A DNA stretch of 64,000 nt. It comes from Andreesenia sp964489735. GTDB lineage: Bacteria > Bacillota > Clostridia > Tissierellales > Gottschalkiaceae. Made by a program: the position numbers and the translations under genes. Under the pieces are notes generated by a model that was not told where the DNA came from, ran no database searches, and saw nothing but the letters and a program-made list of their open reading frames with translations. Where the stretch lies: assembly GCA_964489735.1 (NCBI GenBank), contig CAZBAL010000001.1:62001-126000 (forward strand). Reading direction: 5' to 3'. Each line of letters opens with the position of its first letter. Positions within the stretch are counted from its first letter, which is position 1. This document shows positions 43,961 through 52,405 of the stretch, one piece after another.

Positions 43961-44806
43961 CTATACAGTTTCTAAACTTATATTTCCAAGAACGCCTTTT
44001 CTAAATTCATCTAATACGATATTTGCTGTTCTTGTGTAATCTATCTCTTTATTTCTCATTACAAAGCCTCTCTTTTCAGCTATGTTCTCCATAACTTGAA
44101 GCCCTGTATCTTCATCATTTATTTCGATATTATATCTGTCAGATAGAATACTTCTATCTATTTCCATCAGTCTCTCTATAAGCCTAAGAGCGAGCGTATC
44201 AGTATCGAGTATTTCATCCTTAATAGCACCAGTAAACGCCAAGTTCATTGCAACAGTCTGATCTTCAAACTTAGGCCAAAGTATTCCCGGAGTATCCAGC
44301 AACTCAATATTACCTTTCAGCTTTATCCACTGCTTACCTTTAGTAACTCCCGGTCTATTTCCAGTTCTTGCACCTTTTCTTCCTGAAAGAGCATTTATAA
44401 GAGTTGATTTTCCAACATTAGGTATACCTACTATCATAGCTCTTATAACTACATTTTTTATACCTCTCTGTTTCTGACTCTCGATCCTCTCTCTAAGAAT
44501 ATTGTTCAGTGCTGGAATGATTTTTCCAGTAGATCTAGAATCTAATGCATTTACAAAGAGAACTTTCTGACCTTCACTTTCAAACTTTTCTCTGAGTCTG
44601 TCATTGGCACTCTGGCTGCTTAAATCTGATTTGTTCATCAATACGAGTTTAGGTTTATTGTTGATGATATTATCAATATCCGGATTTTTACTGCTAAAAG
44701 GAATTCTCGCATCCAGCAGCTCGATTACAACATCAACCAGCCTTAAATTCTCTCTCAGTAAATCCTTGGTTTTTTTCATATGACCAGGATACCAGTTAAT
44801 ATTCAT
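43961..44806 (-). CDS. rbgA: Ribosome biogenesis GTPase A (YlqF)
   Basis: 281 aa circularly permuted GTPase: G4 (LMNKSDL) comes before G1 (GIPNVGKST) and G3 (DTPG). Starts NINWYPGHMKKT, the family hallmark. C-terminal helical ANTAR-like domain. RbgA acts late in 50S assembly, helping L16 and others join. Preceded by rplS, followed by rnhB. Confidence 0.97.
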   Translation of the reverse strand: MNINWYPGHMKKTKDLLRENLRLVDVVIELLDARIPFSSKNPDIDNIINNKPKLVLMNKSDLSSQSANDRLREKFESEGQKVLFVNALDSRSTGKIIPALNNILRERIESQKQRGIKNVVIRAMIVGIPNVGKSTLINALSGRKGARTGNRPGVTKGKQWIKLKGNIELLDTPGILWPKFEDQTVAMNLAFTGAIKDEILDTDTLALRLIERLMEIDRSILSDRYNIEINDEDTGLQVMENIAEKRGFVMRNKEIDYTRTANIVLDEFRKGVLGNISLETV

Positions 44807-44858
44807 TAATATCTCCTCCTTAAAATATCAATCTCAAATACCTAAAGTTCAAACAAAT

Positions 44859-44884
44859 ATAGGGACTGTGTACACAGTCCCTAT
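44859..44884 (-). terminator. Palindromic terminator after rplS
   Basis: A perfect 26-base palindrome (44859-44884; half-site ATAGGGACTGTGT) starts four bases after the rplS stop; the minus strand continues ATTTGTTTG, so termination may be incomplete and rbgA still read. Confidence 0.7.
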
Positions 44885-44888
44885 GCCA

Positions 44889-45230
44889 TTACATTCTCTC
44901 TTTAACTTTAGCTGATTTACCAGTTCTTTGTCTAAGGTAGTTAAGTCTTGCTCTTCTAACTTTACCTTTTCTAGAAATTTCTAGTTTTTCGATTTTTGGC
45001 GAATGAACTGAGAAAGTTCTCTCAACTCCAACTCCTGAAGCAATTCTTCTAACAGTGAAAGTAGATCTTACTCCTACTCCTTGCTTCTTAAGCACAGTTC
45101 CTTCAAAAATCTGAATTCTTTCTCTAGAACCCTCTTTGATTCTGTAGTGAACTTTTACAGTATCACCAACATTAAACTCAACAACATCTGAATTTAATTG
45201 TTCATCTTCTAACATTTTAATAATATCCAT
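44889..45230 (-). CDS. rplS: 50S ribosomal protein L19
   Basis: 113 aa. VGDTVKVHYRIKEG, FEGTVLKKQG, GVGVERTFSVHSP and the basic end ARLNYLRQRTGKSAKVKE are consensus. The ATG at 45230 has AAGGAGG nine bases upstream; the frame open to 45251 adds seven codons with no site. It has its own promoter and a structured leader, so it is not purely dependent on trmD transcription. Confidence 0.97.
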   Translation of the reverse strand: MDIIKMLEDEQLNSDVVEFNVGDTVKVHYRIKEGSRERIQIFEGTVLKKQGVGVRSTFTVRRIASGVGVERTFSVHSPKIEKLEISRKGKVRRARLNYLRQRTGKSAKVKERM

Positions 45231-45251
45231 GGTTATTTTCCTCCTTATCAT

Positions 45252-45296
45252 AGCCGTTCATGTAATAACCTAGTACAGAGGAACGTCCGTATCCTT
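45252..45296 (-). ncRNA. Probable L19 leader RNA
   Basis: The 45 bases before the rplS ribosome binding site can fold: CGTTC pairs with GAACG across about 21 bases, and inside CCT...AGG can pair. Firmicutes have a described L19 leader in this position. The match is by position and folding; I cannot align it to the family model here. Confidence 0.5.
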
Positions 45297-45300
45297 TGGT

Positions 45301-45329
45301 ATTATATCATTTTATTCTGTGTCTTTCAA
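45301..45329 (-). promoter_or_regulatory. rplS: rplS promoter inside the end of trmD
   Basis: TTGAAA (45324-45329) and TATAAT (45301-45306), spacer 17, minus strand. The -35 lies within the last codons of trmD, and the start would be right at the beginning of the leader RNA. Confidence 0.7.
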
Positions 45330-46049
45330 CTCTTTTTTGATATTTTCTAAGATATTTTTTTCTTCTTCTGTCAATTCTATTTTTTCAATTAGATCAGGTC
45401 TGTTTACAAATGTTTTTTTTATAGACTCCCGTTTTCTCCACTCTTCTATTTTCTTATGATCACCAGATAAAAGAACAGGTGGAACCTCCATATCATTAAA
45501 AATCCTTGGTCTAGTGTATTGTGGATATTCCAGTAATCCATCGTAATGGGACTCTATTTTAAAAGAGTCTTCTTCACTTAATACTCCCGGAAGAAGTCTC
45601 ACTACTGAGTCCACTATCACCATAGCACCAATTTCACCACCCGTGAGCACATAGTCACCAATTGATATCTCCTCATCAACAACTGATTCAATAACTCTCT
45701 CATCAATACCTTCATAATGTCCGCATAGCAATATAAGATGGTCCTCTTCACTGAGCTGGTTAGCCAATTGCTGAGTATATACTTTTCCTTTAGGACTGAG
45801 ATATATGACTTTTGATTTTGAAGTTTTCTTGCTCATTATAGCATTGAAGATAGGTTCGGCCTGCATAAGCATTCCTTTACCTCCACCATAGGTGTAATCA
45901 TCAACTTTATTGTGTTTATTGGTCGAGAAATCTCTGATATCTGTGTAATCAATTGACACAATATTATTCTCAATAGCTCTTCCGATTATGCTTGTTCCTA
46001 ACACTTCTGTAAACATTTGTGGGAATAGAGTCATTATATCTATCTTCAT
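45312..46049 (-). CDS. trmD: tRNA (guanine-N1-)-methyltransferase
   Basis: 245 aa SPOUT enzyme that methylates G37 of tRNAs with a preceding G, preventing frameshifting. Trefoil-knot motifs: GGGKGMLMQAEPIF, LLCGHYEGIDERV and EISIGDYVLTGGE. C-terminal domain with ESHYDGLLEYPQYTRP. Start overlaps the rimM stop by 4 bases (ATGA), so the two are coupled. Confidence 0.97.
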   Translation of the reverse strand: MKIDIMTLFPQMFTEVLGTSIIGRAIENNIVSIDYTDIRDFSTNKHNKVDDYTYGGGKGMLMQAEPIFNAIMSKKTSKSKVIYLSPKGKVYTQQLANQLSEEDHLILLCGHYEGIDERVIESVVDEEISIGDYVLTGGEIGAMVIVDSVVRLLPGVLSEEDSFKIESHYDGLLEYPQYTRPRIFNDMEVPPVLLSGDHKKIEEWRKRESIKKTFVNRPDLIEKIELTEEEKNILENIKKELKDTE

Positions 46050-46549
46050 TCTAACATCCCTTCAATAGGATCAATTACCATTCTTTTTTCATCTATATCT
46101 ATCTGCTTTACAAACTCTTTTACAGCAGGAATCATATAGTCATTTTCGCCACTTTTAATCACATAAATATCGTTGGCTCCTGACTGAATTACATCTCTGA
46201 CTTTACCTATGATATTGCCTTCTGTATCGAGTACATCTATTCCAATTATATCAAAAAGAAAAAATGCTCCTTCAGGTAATATGGCATCCTCCTTATCGAT
46301 CCATAAAAAAGAGTTTCTGAGCTTTTCTGCGGACTTTATATCATCAATTCCTTTTAATTTCAGTATAATCTGATTTTTACTGTAGCTCACAGTTTCAATT
46401 TCATATTCATCTTTGTTCATACCTATAAGAACATGGCTGAGCTCATCATATCTTTTCATATTATCTGTCAAAGGAATTACTTTCAGATCTCCTTTTACTC
46501 CATGTACATTTGATATTTTACCAATTTGAATATATTCCATTTTATTCAC
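46046..46549 (-). CDS. rimM: Ribosome maturation factor RimM
   Basis: 167 aa, two domains: RimM N-terminal barrel (IGKISNVHGVKGDLKV) and PRC-barrel (FFLFDIIGIDVLDTEGNIIG). Binds S19 and helps 30S head assembly. Overlaps trmD by 4 bases. A hairpin between khpA and rimM may modulate its expression. Confidence 0.95.
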   Translation of the reverse strand: MNKMEYIQIGKISNVHGVKGDLKVIPLTDNMKRYDELSHVLIGMNKDEYEIETVSYSKNQIILKLKGIDDIKSAEKLRNSFLWIDKEDAILPEGAFFLFDIIGIDVLDTEGNIIGKVRDVIQSGANDIYVIKSGENDYMIPAVKEFVKQIDIDEKRMVIDPIEGMLE

Positions 46550-46560
46550 CCATTAAAATA

Positions 46561-46581
46561 GGGATTAGATAAACTAATCCC
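46561..46581 (-). terminator. Attenuator-like hairpin between khpA and rimM
   Basis: Eight-base-pair perfect stem GGGATTAG (46561-46568) / CTAATCCC (46574-46581) with a 5-base loop, then on the minus strand TATTTTAATG. The T run is short, so read-through is likely; it may set the ratio of rpsP-khpA to rimM-trmD. Confidence 0.55.
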
Positions 46582-46587
46582 CTGATT

Positions 46588-46821
46588 TTATGACTGTAGT
46601 ATGTCTACCACATATCTTTTATTGTTTTTAATTGAAGCAGCCTTAACTATAGCTCTTATAGTGTTTGCTATTCTTCCTTGTTTACCAATTACTTTTCCCA
46701 TGTCTTCCTGGGCTACTTTCAGTTCTATAACAGTAAGTTGACCTTTCTGCTTTTCGCTGACTTCCACTCTTTCAGGGTTGTCAACCAGCTCTTTTGCCAT
46801 TAACTTAACTAATTCACTCAT
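46588..46821 (-). CDS. khpA: KH-domain RNA-binding protein KhpA (YlqC)
   Basis: 77 aa, a single KH domain with the GxxG loop as GKVIGKQGRIA (about 41-51). KhpA pairs with KhpB/Jag in many Firmicutes to bind RNAs linked to cell division and elongation. Standard place between rpsP and rimM. Confidence 0.95.
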   Translation of the reverse strand: MSELVKLMAKELVDNPERVEVSEKQKGQLTVIELKVAQEDMGKVIGKQGRIANTIRAIVKAASIKNNKRYVVDILQS

Positions 46822-46861
46822 AGATTTCCCTCCATGGTGTTACTTTATCGATAATTATTAA

Positions 46862-47125
46862 CTATTTTGATTCTTCGAATTTATCGTAGATACCATTTTC
46901 TTTGAATAGTCTGCTAACAACTTCAGTTGGTTTCGCACCATTCTTTAACCAGTTTACAGCTTTTTCTTCTTCTATTTTAACTTCTTTAACTTCTGCTACC
47001 GGGTTGTATGATCCTATAGCTTCGATTATTCTACCATCTCTTGGTGAACGTGAATCTGCAACTACTATTCTGTAATAAGGTTTCTTCTTTTGTCCCATTC
47101 TTGTTAATCTGATTTTTACTGCCAT
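46862..47125 (-). CDS. rpsP: 30S ribosomal protein S16
   Basis: 87 aa. VKIRLTRMGQKKKPYYRIVVADSR and GRIIEAIGSYNP are consensus. Between ffh and khpA as in Bacillus. Clear ribosome binding site (GAGGAAATTTAG) upstream of the ATG. Confidence 0.98.
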   Translation of the reverse strand: MAVKIRLTRMGQKKKPYYRIVVADSRSPRDGRIIEAIGSYNPVAEVKEVKIEEEKAVNWLKNGAKPTEVVSRLFKENGIYDKFEESK

Positions 47126-47152
47126 CTAAATTTCCTCCTCATATATCTGCTG

Positions 47153-48496
47153 TTATCTGAAAAACGGTAGAGACATTCTACCCTTCTTCTTCATAGTTTT
47201 CTCCATATCAGCAAATTTCTTCATCATTTTTCTAGTTTCTTTAAATTGTTTTATTAATTTATTGACTTCATTGATATTAGTCCCACTGCCTTGCGCTATT
47301 CTCTTTCTTCTACTAGCATTAATGCTGTTTGGATTCTGTCTCTCATATTGAGTCATAGATTGAATAATAGCCTCTATTCTGACAATCTGACTTTCATCAA
47401 AATCAACATTTTTTAACTGTTTAGCTCCCATACCTGGAATCATTCCTAGTATGTCAGTCATTGAACCCAGCTTTTTAACTTGATTCATCTGATCCAGGAA
47501 GTCATCAAATCCGAATTCCTGTTTTCTCATTTTAGCTTCCAGCTCTTTAGCTTTTTCTTCATCAAAAGCCGTTTGAGCTTTCTCTATTAGGCTGAGAACA
47601 TCACCCATTCCCAGTATTCTAGAAGCCATTCTCTCTGGATAGAAAGTTTCAAGCTGATCCAGCTTTTCACCTACCCCAATAAACTTAATCGGCTTTCCAG
47701 TAACTGATCTTATAGATAGTGCCGCACCACCTCTTGCATCACCATCCAGTTTAGTTAAAACTACTCCTGTAACATTAAGCTGCTGATCAAATGTTTCAGC
47801 AACAGTAACAGCATCCTGTCCTGTCATGGAATCTACAACCAGAAGAATCTCATTAGGACTAACAGCATCATTAATCCCTTTAAGTTCATCCATAAGCTCT
47901 TCGTCAATATGAAGTCTACCAGCTGTATCTATAATAACAACATCATTTCCATTTTTCTTAGCATGCTCTATAGCCGCCTTTGAAATGTTAACTGGATCTA
48001 CCTTGTCTCCCATACTGAACACAGGGATATCAAGTTGTGACCCAACAACTTCTAACTGTTTAATCGCAGCAGGTCTATATACGTCACAAGCAACCAAAAG
48101 CGGTCTCTTATTCTGTTTCTTCAAAAGACCTCCTAATTTTGCTGCAGTTGTAGTCTTACCAGCTCCCTGCAAACCACACATCATCAATATTGTCGGCGGT
48201 TTTGAAGCGAACTCTATCTTGCTCTCTTCCTTACCCATAAGTTCAGTAAGCTCTTCATTTACAATCTTTATAACTTGCTGTGCAGGTGTCAAGCTAGTCA
48301 TAACTTCATGACCAATACTTCTCTCTTTAACCTTTTTAACAAAGTTTTTTACGACTCTGAAGTTAACATCAGCCTCAAGAAGTGCAAGTCTGACTTCTTT
48401 CATTGCAACTTCTACATCAGCTTCTGTAAGCTTTCCTTTACTTTTAAGCTTGTCTAGAGCATTCTGAAGTTTACTAGATAATCCTTCGAATACCAT
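47153..48496 (-). CDS. ffh: Signal recognition particle protein Ffh
   Basis: 447 aa. N-domain (1-90), G-domain with GLQGAGKTTT (about 107-116), DTAGRLHIDEEL, TKLDGDARGG; methionine-rich M-domain (about 300-447) with the RNA-binding SRRKRIAQGSG. Brings ribosomes with nascent membrane proteins to FtsY, whose gene is about 9 kb away in this window instead of adjacent. AGGAGGTGATC precedes the start. Confidence 0.98.
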   Translation of the reverse strand: MVFEGLSSKLQNALDKLKSKGKLTEADVEVAMKEVRLALLEADVNFRVVKNFVKKVKERSIGHEVMTSLTPAQQVIKIVNEELTELMGKEESKIEFASKPPTILMMCGLQGAGKTTTAAKLGGLLKKQNKRPLLVACDVYRPAAIKQLEVVGSQLDIPVFSMGDKVDPVNISKAAIEHAKKNGNDVVIIDTAGRLHIDEELMDELKGINDAVSPNEILLVVDSMTGQDAVTVAETFDQQLNVTGVVLTKLDGDARGGAALSIRSVTGKPIKFIGVGEKLDQLETFYPERMASRILGMGDVLSLIEKAQTAFDEEKAKELEAKMRKQEFGFDDFLDQMNQVKKLGSMTDILGMIPGMGAKQLKNVDFDESQIVRIEAIIQSMTQYERQNPNSINASRRKRIAQGSGTNINEVNKLIKQFKETRKMMKKFADMEKTMKKKGRMSLPFFR

Positions 48497-48532
48497 CGGA
48501 GGATCACCTCCTTATTCTGACTTTTACTCAAT

Positions 48533-48895
48533 TTAATCTATTATATCCATTGAAATAGCTTTAATCTCTTTCAATTCATTTTTCATAGCTTCTATATTGA
48601 GCTTTTCAGCCTCTTTTTCAATATTACTTGTCAAACTGAGAATATTTCTGACTTTGTCTTTGTTCGATTCGAACTTTTCAACTAGTTTCAGTGTTTCTTC
48701 ATAGTAATAAAGCTTAGTTTCTGCTCTTTTAAGATTATCATGAGCTCCCTGTCTGCTTATACCAAGATTTTCTCCTATTTCACTTAGTGATAAGTCCTGA
48801 ATATAGTACATTTCAATAGTCTGATACTGCTTTTCACTAAGAAGTCTTCCATAAAAATCGAAAAGATATCCTATTTCAAGAACTTTTTCTATCAT
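48533..48895 (-). CDS. ylxM: YlxM helix-turn-helix protein
   Basis: 120 aa, sigma-70 region 4-like HTH (LSLSEIGENLGISRQGAHDNLKRAETKL). YlxM binds SRP components in some Firmicutes and is always upstream of ffh. First gene of the ylxM-ffh-rpsP-khpA-rimM-trmD operon. Confidence 0.93.
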   Translation of the reverse strand: MIEKVLEIGYLFDFYGRLLSEKQYQTIEMYYIQDLSLSEIGENLGISRQGAHDNLKRAETKLYYYEETLKLVEKFESNKDKVRNILSLTSNIEKEAEKLNIEAMKNELKEIKAISMDIID

Positions 48896-48947
48896 ATTAA
48901 TATCACCGCATTTCTAATCTTGTAAAGCTATTTACTTGACAGGTATT

Positions 48948-48976
48948 ATTTTATAATAATTATTTTCCTTTGTCAA
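48948..48976 (-). promoter_or_regulatory. ylxM: Promoter of the ylxM-ffh operon
   Basis: TTGACA (48971-48976) and TAAAAT (48948-48953) on the minus strand, spacer 17, about 50 bases before ylxM. Confidence 0.72.
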
Positions 48977-49000
48977 TAATTATTTCAATATTTTTTGTGA

Positions 49001-49471
49001 TTATTCCCATCCTTTACACACATCTATCCATTCTTTAAAACCTGAGAATTTTTCAAGTTCAGGAATGGTCAGTTCAACTGCGCTATTGCTGCTCCCACAT
49101 GCTGGATATACAGTTTCAAATCTCTTAAGTGAAACGTCAAGGTATATGGGTATATTTCTTTTAATCAGAAACGGACATACACCACCGATACTAAGACCAA
49201 GTTCACTTTCAACTTCCTCAGGCTTTAACATAACGGCTTTAGTCCCAAATATTTCCTTATATTTTTTATTATCTATTTTTGCATCTCCTGCAGTAACTAT
49301 TAATATTGGCTTGTCATCTGCCTTAAAGGACAATGTTTTTGCAATCCACTCAGGCTGACATCCTAGTGCTTCAGCAGCAAGTTCAACGGTTGCACTCGAT
49401 TGGCTAAACTCATGAACTCTATTTCCTAATCCATTCTCTTCGAAAAAATTCTTAATCATCTCAAATGCCAT
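49001..49471 (-). CDS. YbaK/ProX-type aminoacyl-tRNA editing protein
   Basis: 156 aa YbaK/EbsC domain. The conserved lysine and the GGVCPFLIK segment (about 100-108) and the VELAAEALGCQPEWIAKTLSF region fit deacylases that clear mischarged tRNA (Cys- or Ala-tRNAPro). Substrate not fixed by sequence. ATG at 49471 after AGGAGG; the eight upstream codons to 49495 are excluded because the site lies in them. Confidence 0.88.
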   Translation of the reverse strand: MAFEMIKNFFEENGLGNRVHEFSQSSATVELAAEALGCQPEWIAKTLSFKADDKPILIVTAGDAKIDNKKYKEIFGTKAVMLKPEEVESELGLSIGGVCPFLIKRNIPIYLDVSLKRFETVYPACGSSNSAVELTIPELEKFSGFKEWIDVCKGWE

Positions 49472-49516
49472 AATAATTCCTCCTAAATCGTTCAATCTAA
49501 AAATATATTTATTTAA

Positions 49517-50620
49517 TCATTGCTCTTGTATGAAAATATCTCTGTATGATTTTATTCCTTTAATAGAATCTGCTGATTTTATAGCATCTATTACAGCTTC
49601 TCTCATAGTTTTTTGTGCTAAGTAACAGACTTCGTCGATATCAGACTTTATCTTACCAGATGCCATCGTGAATATTGTATCACCATCCATAGACGTGTGA
49701 ACAGGTCTTATAGAAAGAGCCAGTCCATTATGGGCTGTCTTTGAAACATTATTGCAGTCCACTTTCGATAAATCAGCGTTCGTTATTATACATCCTATTG
49801 TAGTGTTCTGACCTCTAAAGCTCTCTTTTATATCTTGAACCTTATCAGCTTGATAGCTAGCTTTAAGGTCAGTTTCTTGATCAGAGCCTGCATTCATATT
49901 ATACTTATTGAGAAGCAAGGTTTCATATTCTAATATACTGAGCTTCTCTGATTTTGAAGTTTTATCAACAATTGAACCTGCTATTATCCTATCTCCGTCA
50001 AAAACTTCACCAAATGCATTTACAACGACATAAGCACCAACTTTTAATCCATTATTTAGGGTAATCTCGGAATATCCAGACCCACCTTTCATGATATTAA
50101 AAGGACCTCCAAATTTGCCAACAGTTGCTCCTGCACCCGCCCCAATATTACCTGTCTCAATTGAAGTTGATGCCCTTTCTGCTGCAAGCTTTCCCATTTC
50201 TATATCCGGCCTTTTTTTGCTATCTCCAACCAGCAAGTCGAATATTACAGCTGAACAAACCAGAGGAACTTTTACAGGTCCTATTTTTAATCCAACGCCC
50301 TTTTCTTCTAAATAATTCATAACTCCAGATGAAGCTTCTAGACCGTATGCCGAACCTCCCGATAATACAACAGCATGTGCAGTATCTATTGTTTTTTCTG
50401 ATTTCAGAAGATCAGTCTCTCTAGTGCCAGGGGCAGATCCTCTTACATCCACTCCTGCTTTTGCTCCATCCTCTGCAATTATAACAGATAATCCTGTTAA
50501 TCCCTCTAAATCCTCACAAGTCCCTATTTTAAATCCTTCGACTGTTATCTCTTTTCTGTTATTGGATTTGTATTCTTCTATTTTTTCTTTGTATAATTCA
50601 CCATTATTTACATTAACCAA
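49517..50620 (-). CDS. P1-family (S58) self-processing peptidase, DmpA/BapA-like
   Basis: 367 aa Ntn hydrolase. The segment GQNTTIGCIITNA (about 268-280) has the N-T scissile bond; self-cleavage would free an N-terminal threonine nucleophile and give alpha and beta chains of about 270 and 97 residues. GSAPGTRETDLL, LSGGSAYGLEASSGV and GAGAGATVGKFGG are family marks. Members hydrolyse D-amino-acid or beta-amino-acid peptides; the natural substrate is unknown. Cytoplasmic. Gap of 15 bases to msrAB suggests one transcript. Confidence 0.87.
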   Translation of the reverse strand: MVNVNNGELYKEKIEEYKSNNRKEITVEGFKIGTCEDLEGLTGLSVIIAEDGAKAGVDVRGSAPGTRETDLLKSEKTIDTAHAVVLSGGSAYGLEASSGVMNYLEEKGVGLKIGPVKVPLVCSAVIFDLLVGDSKKRPDIEMGKLAAERASTSIETGNIGAGAGATVGKFGGPFNIMKGGSGYSEITLNNGLKVGAYVVVNAFGEVFDGDRIIAGSIVDKTSKSEKLSILEYETLLLNKYNMNAGSDQETDLKASYQADKVQDIKESFRGQNTTIGCIITNADLSKVDCNNVSKTAHNGLALSIRPVHTSMDGDTIFTMASGKIKSDIDEVCYLAQKTMREAVIDAIKSADSIKGIKSYRDIFIQEQ

Positions 50621-50635
50621 TTTATTTCCTCAATC

Positions 50636-51664
50636 TTATTCAAATATTTTTGTAAATTCGCCATATCCTTCTTTTTCAAGCCTCTCATACGGAATAAACT
50701 TAAGCGCTGCACCATTAATGCAATATCTTTCTCCACCTGCCTCTTTAGGCCCATCATTAAATACGTGTCCAAGATGTGAATCTCCTGAATTGCTTCTCAC
50801 TTCAATTCTCCTCATTCCATGTGAGTCATCTCGCACATACTTTATAACCTGCTTATCTATTGGCTTAGTAAAACTTGGCCACCCTGAGCCTGAGTCAAAT
50901 TTATCACTCGAAGCAAATAATGGCTCACCAGTTACTATGTCTACGTATATTCCTTTTTCATAATTGGTGTTATATTCACTAGAAAATGGTTTTTCCGTAG
51001 CTGATTCCTGAGTTACTCTGTACTGAAGATCTGTGAGCTTATACTTAATCTCTTCCTCTGTAGGCTTTAAGAACAGTGTGCTGTCCACTATAGGTCTGTC
51101 CGCTATCTTCAAATCTATATGGCAGTAACCTCTAGGATTCTTATTGAGATAATCCTGATGTTCTTCTTCTGCTGAGTAGAAATGATCAATCGGTTCTATT
51201 TCAACACGAATCTTTCTCTCATGCATTTTCTGCTGTGATGCAAAAAACTGATCTATTACCTTTTTTTGAACTGCATTTGAATAGTATACTCCCGTCCTAT
51301 ACTGGGAACCCACATCGTTACCCTGTTTATTTATTGTAAATGGATCTATGATTCTAAAGTAATGTATCAGTATCTCTCTTAGTGAAATGATTTTCTTGTC
51401 AAATTCAACCTTAACAGCTTCAGAATGTCCACTATTATTATATATTAGGTCTTCATACCTTGGATTTTCAGTAAGTCCATTTGCATAACCAACTTCAGTA
51501 CTTATTATTCCTTCTATTTTCTGAAAATATCCCTCTACTCCCCAGAAACATCCCCCTGCTAAATATATTATATCTATATTTTCATTCGTATTTTCACTTG
51601 TGTTCTTACTTGTGTTCTTACTTGTGTTCTTACTTATAATTTGACTGTTTTTATCAGAATTCAT
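50636..51664 (-). CDS. msrAB: Bifunctional methionine sulfoxide reductase MsrA-MsrB
   Basis: 342 aa. MsrA half with nucleophile C39 in GGCFWGVE and a later C181; MsrB half (about 207-342) with nucleophile C315 in RYCINGAA. Repairs both S- and R-methionine sulfoxides. There are only three cysteines in total, and the MsrB zinc CxxC pairs are absent. The first 30 residues are an unusual polar tail with SKNT repeated three times, encoded by a 12-bp tandem repeat. No signal peptide, so cytoplasmic. Confidence 0.94.
   Translation of the reverse strand: MNSDKNSQIISKNTSKNTSKNTSENTNENIDIIYLAGGCFWGVEGYFQKIEGIISTEVGYANGLTENPRYEDLIYNNSGHSEAVKVEFDKKIISLREILIHYFRIIDPFTINKQGNDVGSQYRTGVYYSNAVQKKVIDQFFASQQKMHERKIRVEIEPIDHFYSAEEEHQDYLNKNPRGYCHIDLKIADRPIVDSTLFLKPTEEEIKYKLTDLQYRVTQESATEKPFSSEYNTNYEKGIYVDIVTGEPLFASSDKFDSGSGWPSFTKPIDKQVIKYVRDDSHGMRRIEVRSNSGDSHLGHVFNDGPKEAGGERYCINGAALKFIPYERLEKEGYGEFTKIFE
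51589..51636. repeat. 12-bp tandem repeat in the msrAB 5' end
   Basis: Three exact or near-exact copies of tgttcttacttg (51601-51612, 51613-51624, 51625-51636; the last base differs) preceded by one degenerate copy. On the coding strand each unit gives S-K-N-T. Copy-number change would keep frame. Confidence 0.85.
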
Positions 51665-51970
51665 TTTTATACCCCCTTAAGATATTATAACTATCTTTTC
51701 AATCCATTTTGTATCAATTATTGATAATAATCTTTTTAAGTATTATGCAAAGATTGTATTATAAATGGATTTTATTGCTACTTATGTATTTACCCTAAAT
51801 ATCTATGTATTATCAGTAAAAAATGAAGAACAGATGATATTAGCAAACAATAATCTTTTTTAACTGTCCAAGTATACCTTAATTAAGATACTCTCAGTAG
51901 GTCAATAAAAAATATTGTTCACAAATTTTCATCTGTTCTATCAACTTTCCATACTATTCTATTTTACAGC
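51665..51970. other. Gene-free region upstream of msrAB
   Basis: AT-rich, no supported gene. The palindrome ATTATT-GAT-AATAAT-type sequence near 51718-51732 is similar to Fur/PerR-style boxes but AT-rich enough to be chance. AATAATCT followed by T's occurs twice (about 51726 and 51849). Confidence 0.35.
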
Positions 51971-52300
51971 CTACAGTTTTTTTACAAACTCTGACTTCAA
52001 TTGCATTGCACCGATACCATCAATTCTGCAATCTATATCGTGATCACCTTCTACAAGGCGAATACCTTTAACTTTGGTTCCTCTCTTTACAACTGCAGAG
52101 CTTCCTTTTACTTTCAGATCTTTTATTACTGTAACATCGTCTCCATCTTTAAGAATATTTCCATTTGAATCTCTAACTGCATTTTCTTCTTCTGGATTCG
52201 AATCTTCATGCCATTCAAAAGCACATTCAGGACATACTATCATATGACCATCTTCATAAGTATATTCTGATTCACATTTTGGACATTTAGGTAAAGTCAT
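51971..52300 (-). CDS. yjdM: YjdM/PhnA-like zinc-ribbon protein
   Basis: 109 aa. Zinc ribbon C6-C9...C23-C26 (PKCPKC, VCPEC), then the conserved domain VRDSNGNILKDGDDVTVIKDLKVKGSS. Historically called PhnA, but no phosphonate genes are near and no such function is shown. Family length is about 110. AGGAGAATTTTA precedes the ATG. Confidence 0.92.
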   Translation of the reverse strand: MTLPKCPKCESEYTYEDGHMIVCPECAFEWHEDSNPEEENAVRDSNGNILKDGDDVTVIKDLKVKGSSAVVKRGTKVKGIRLVEGDHDIDCRIDGIGAMQLKSEFVKKL

Positions 52301-52405
52301 TAAAATTCTCCTCTCAATATATAAGTACTACTATCTCAGATTTATTATCCAAATAACAGTATACTTCAGTTTAAGACCAAATGCAAAAAAGTTGATTGAA
52401 ATAAA

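Noticed and set aside
51665..51970. PerR/Fur-type box before msrAB
   Set aside because: The AT-rich palindrome near 51718-51732 is too low in information in this AT-rich sequence; a similar one near rubrerythrin is equally weak.
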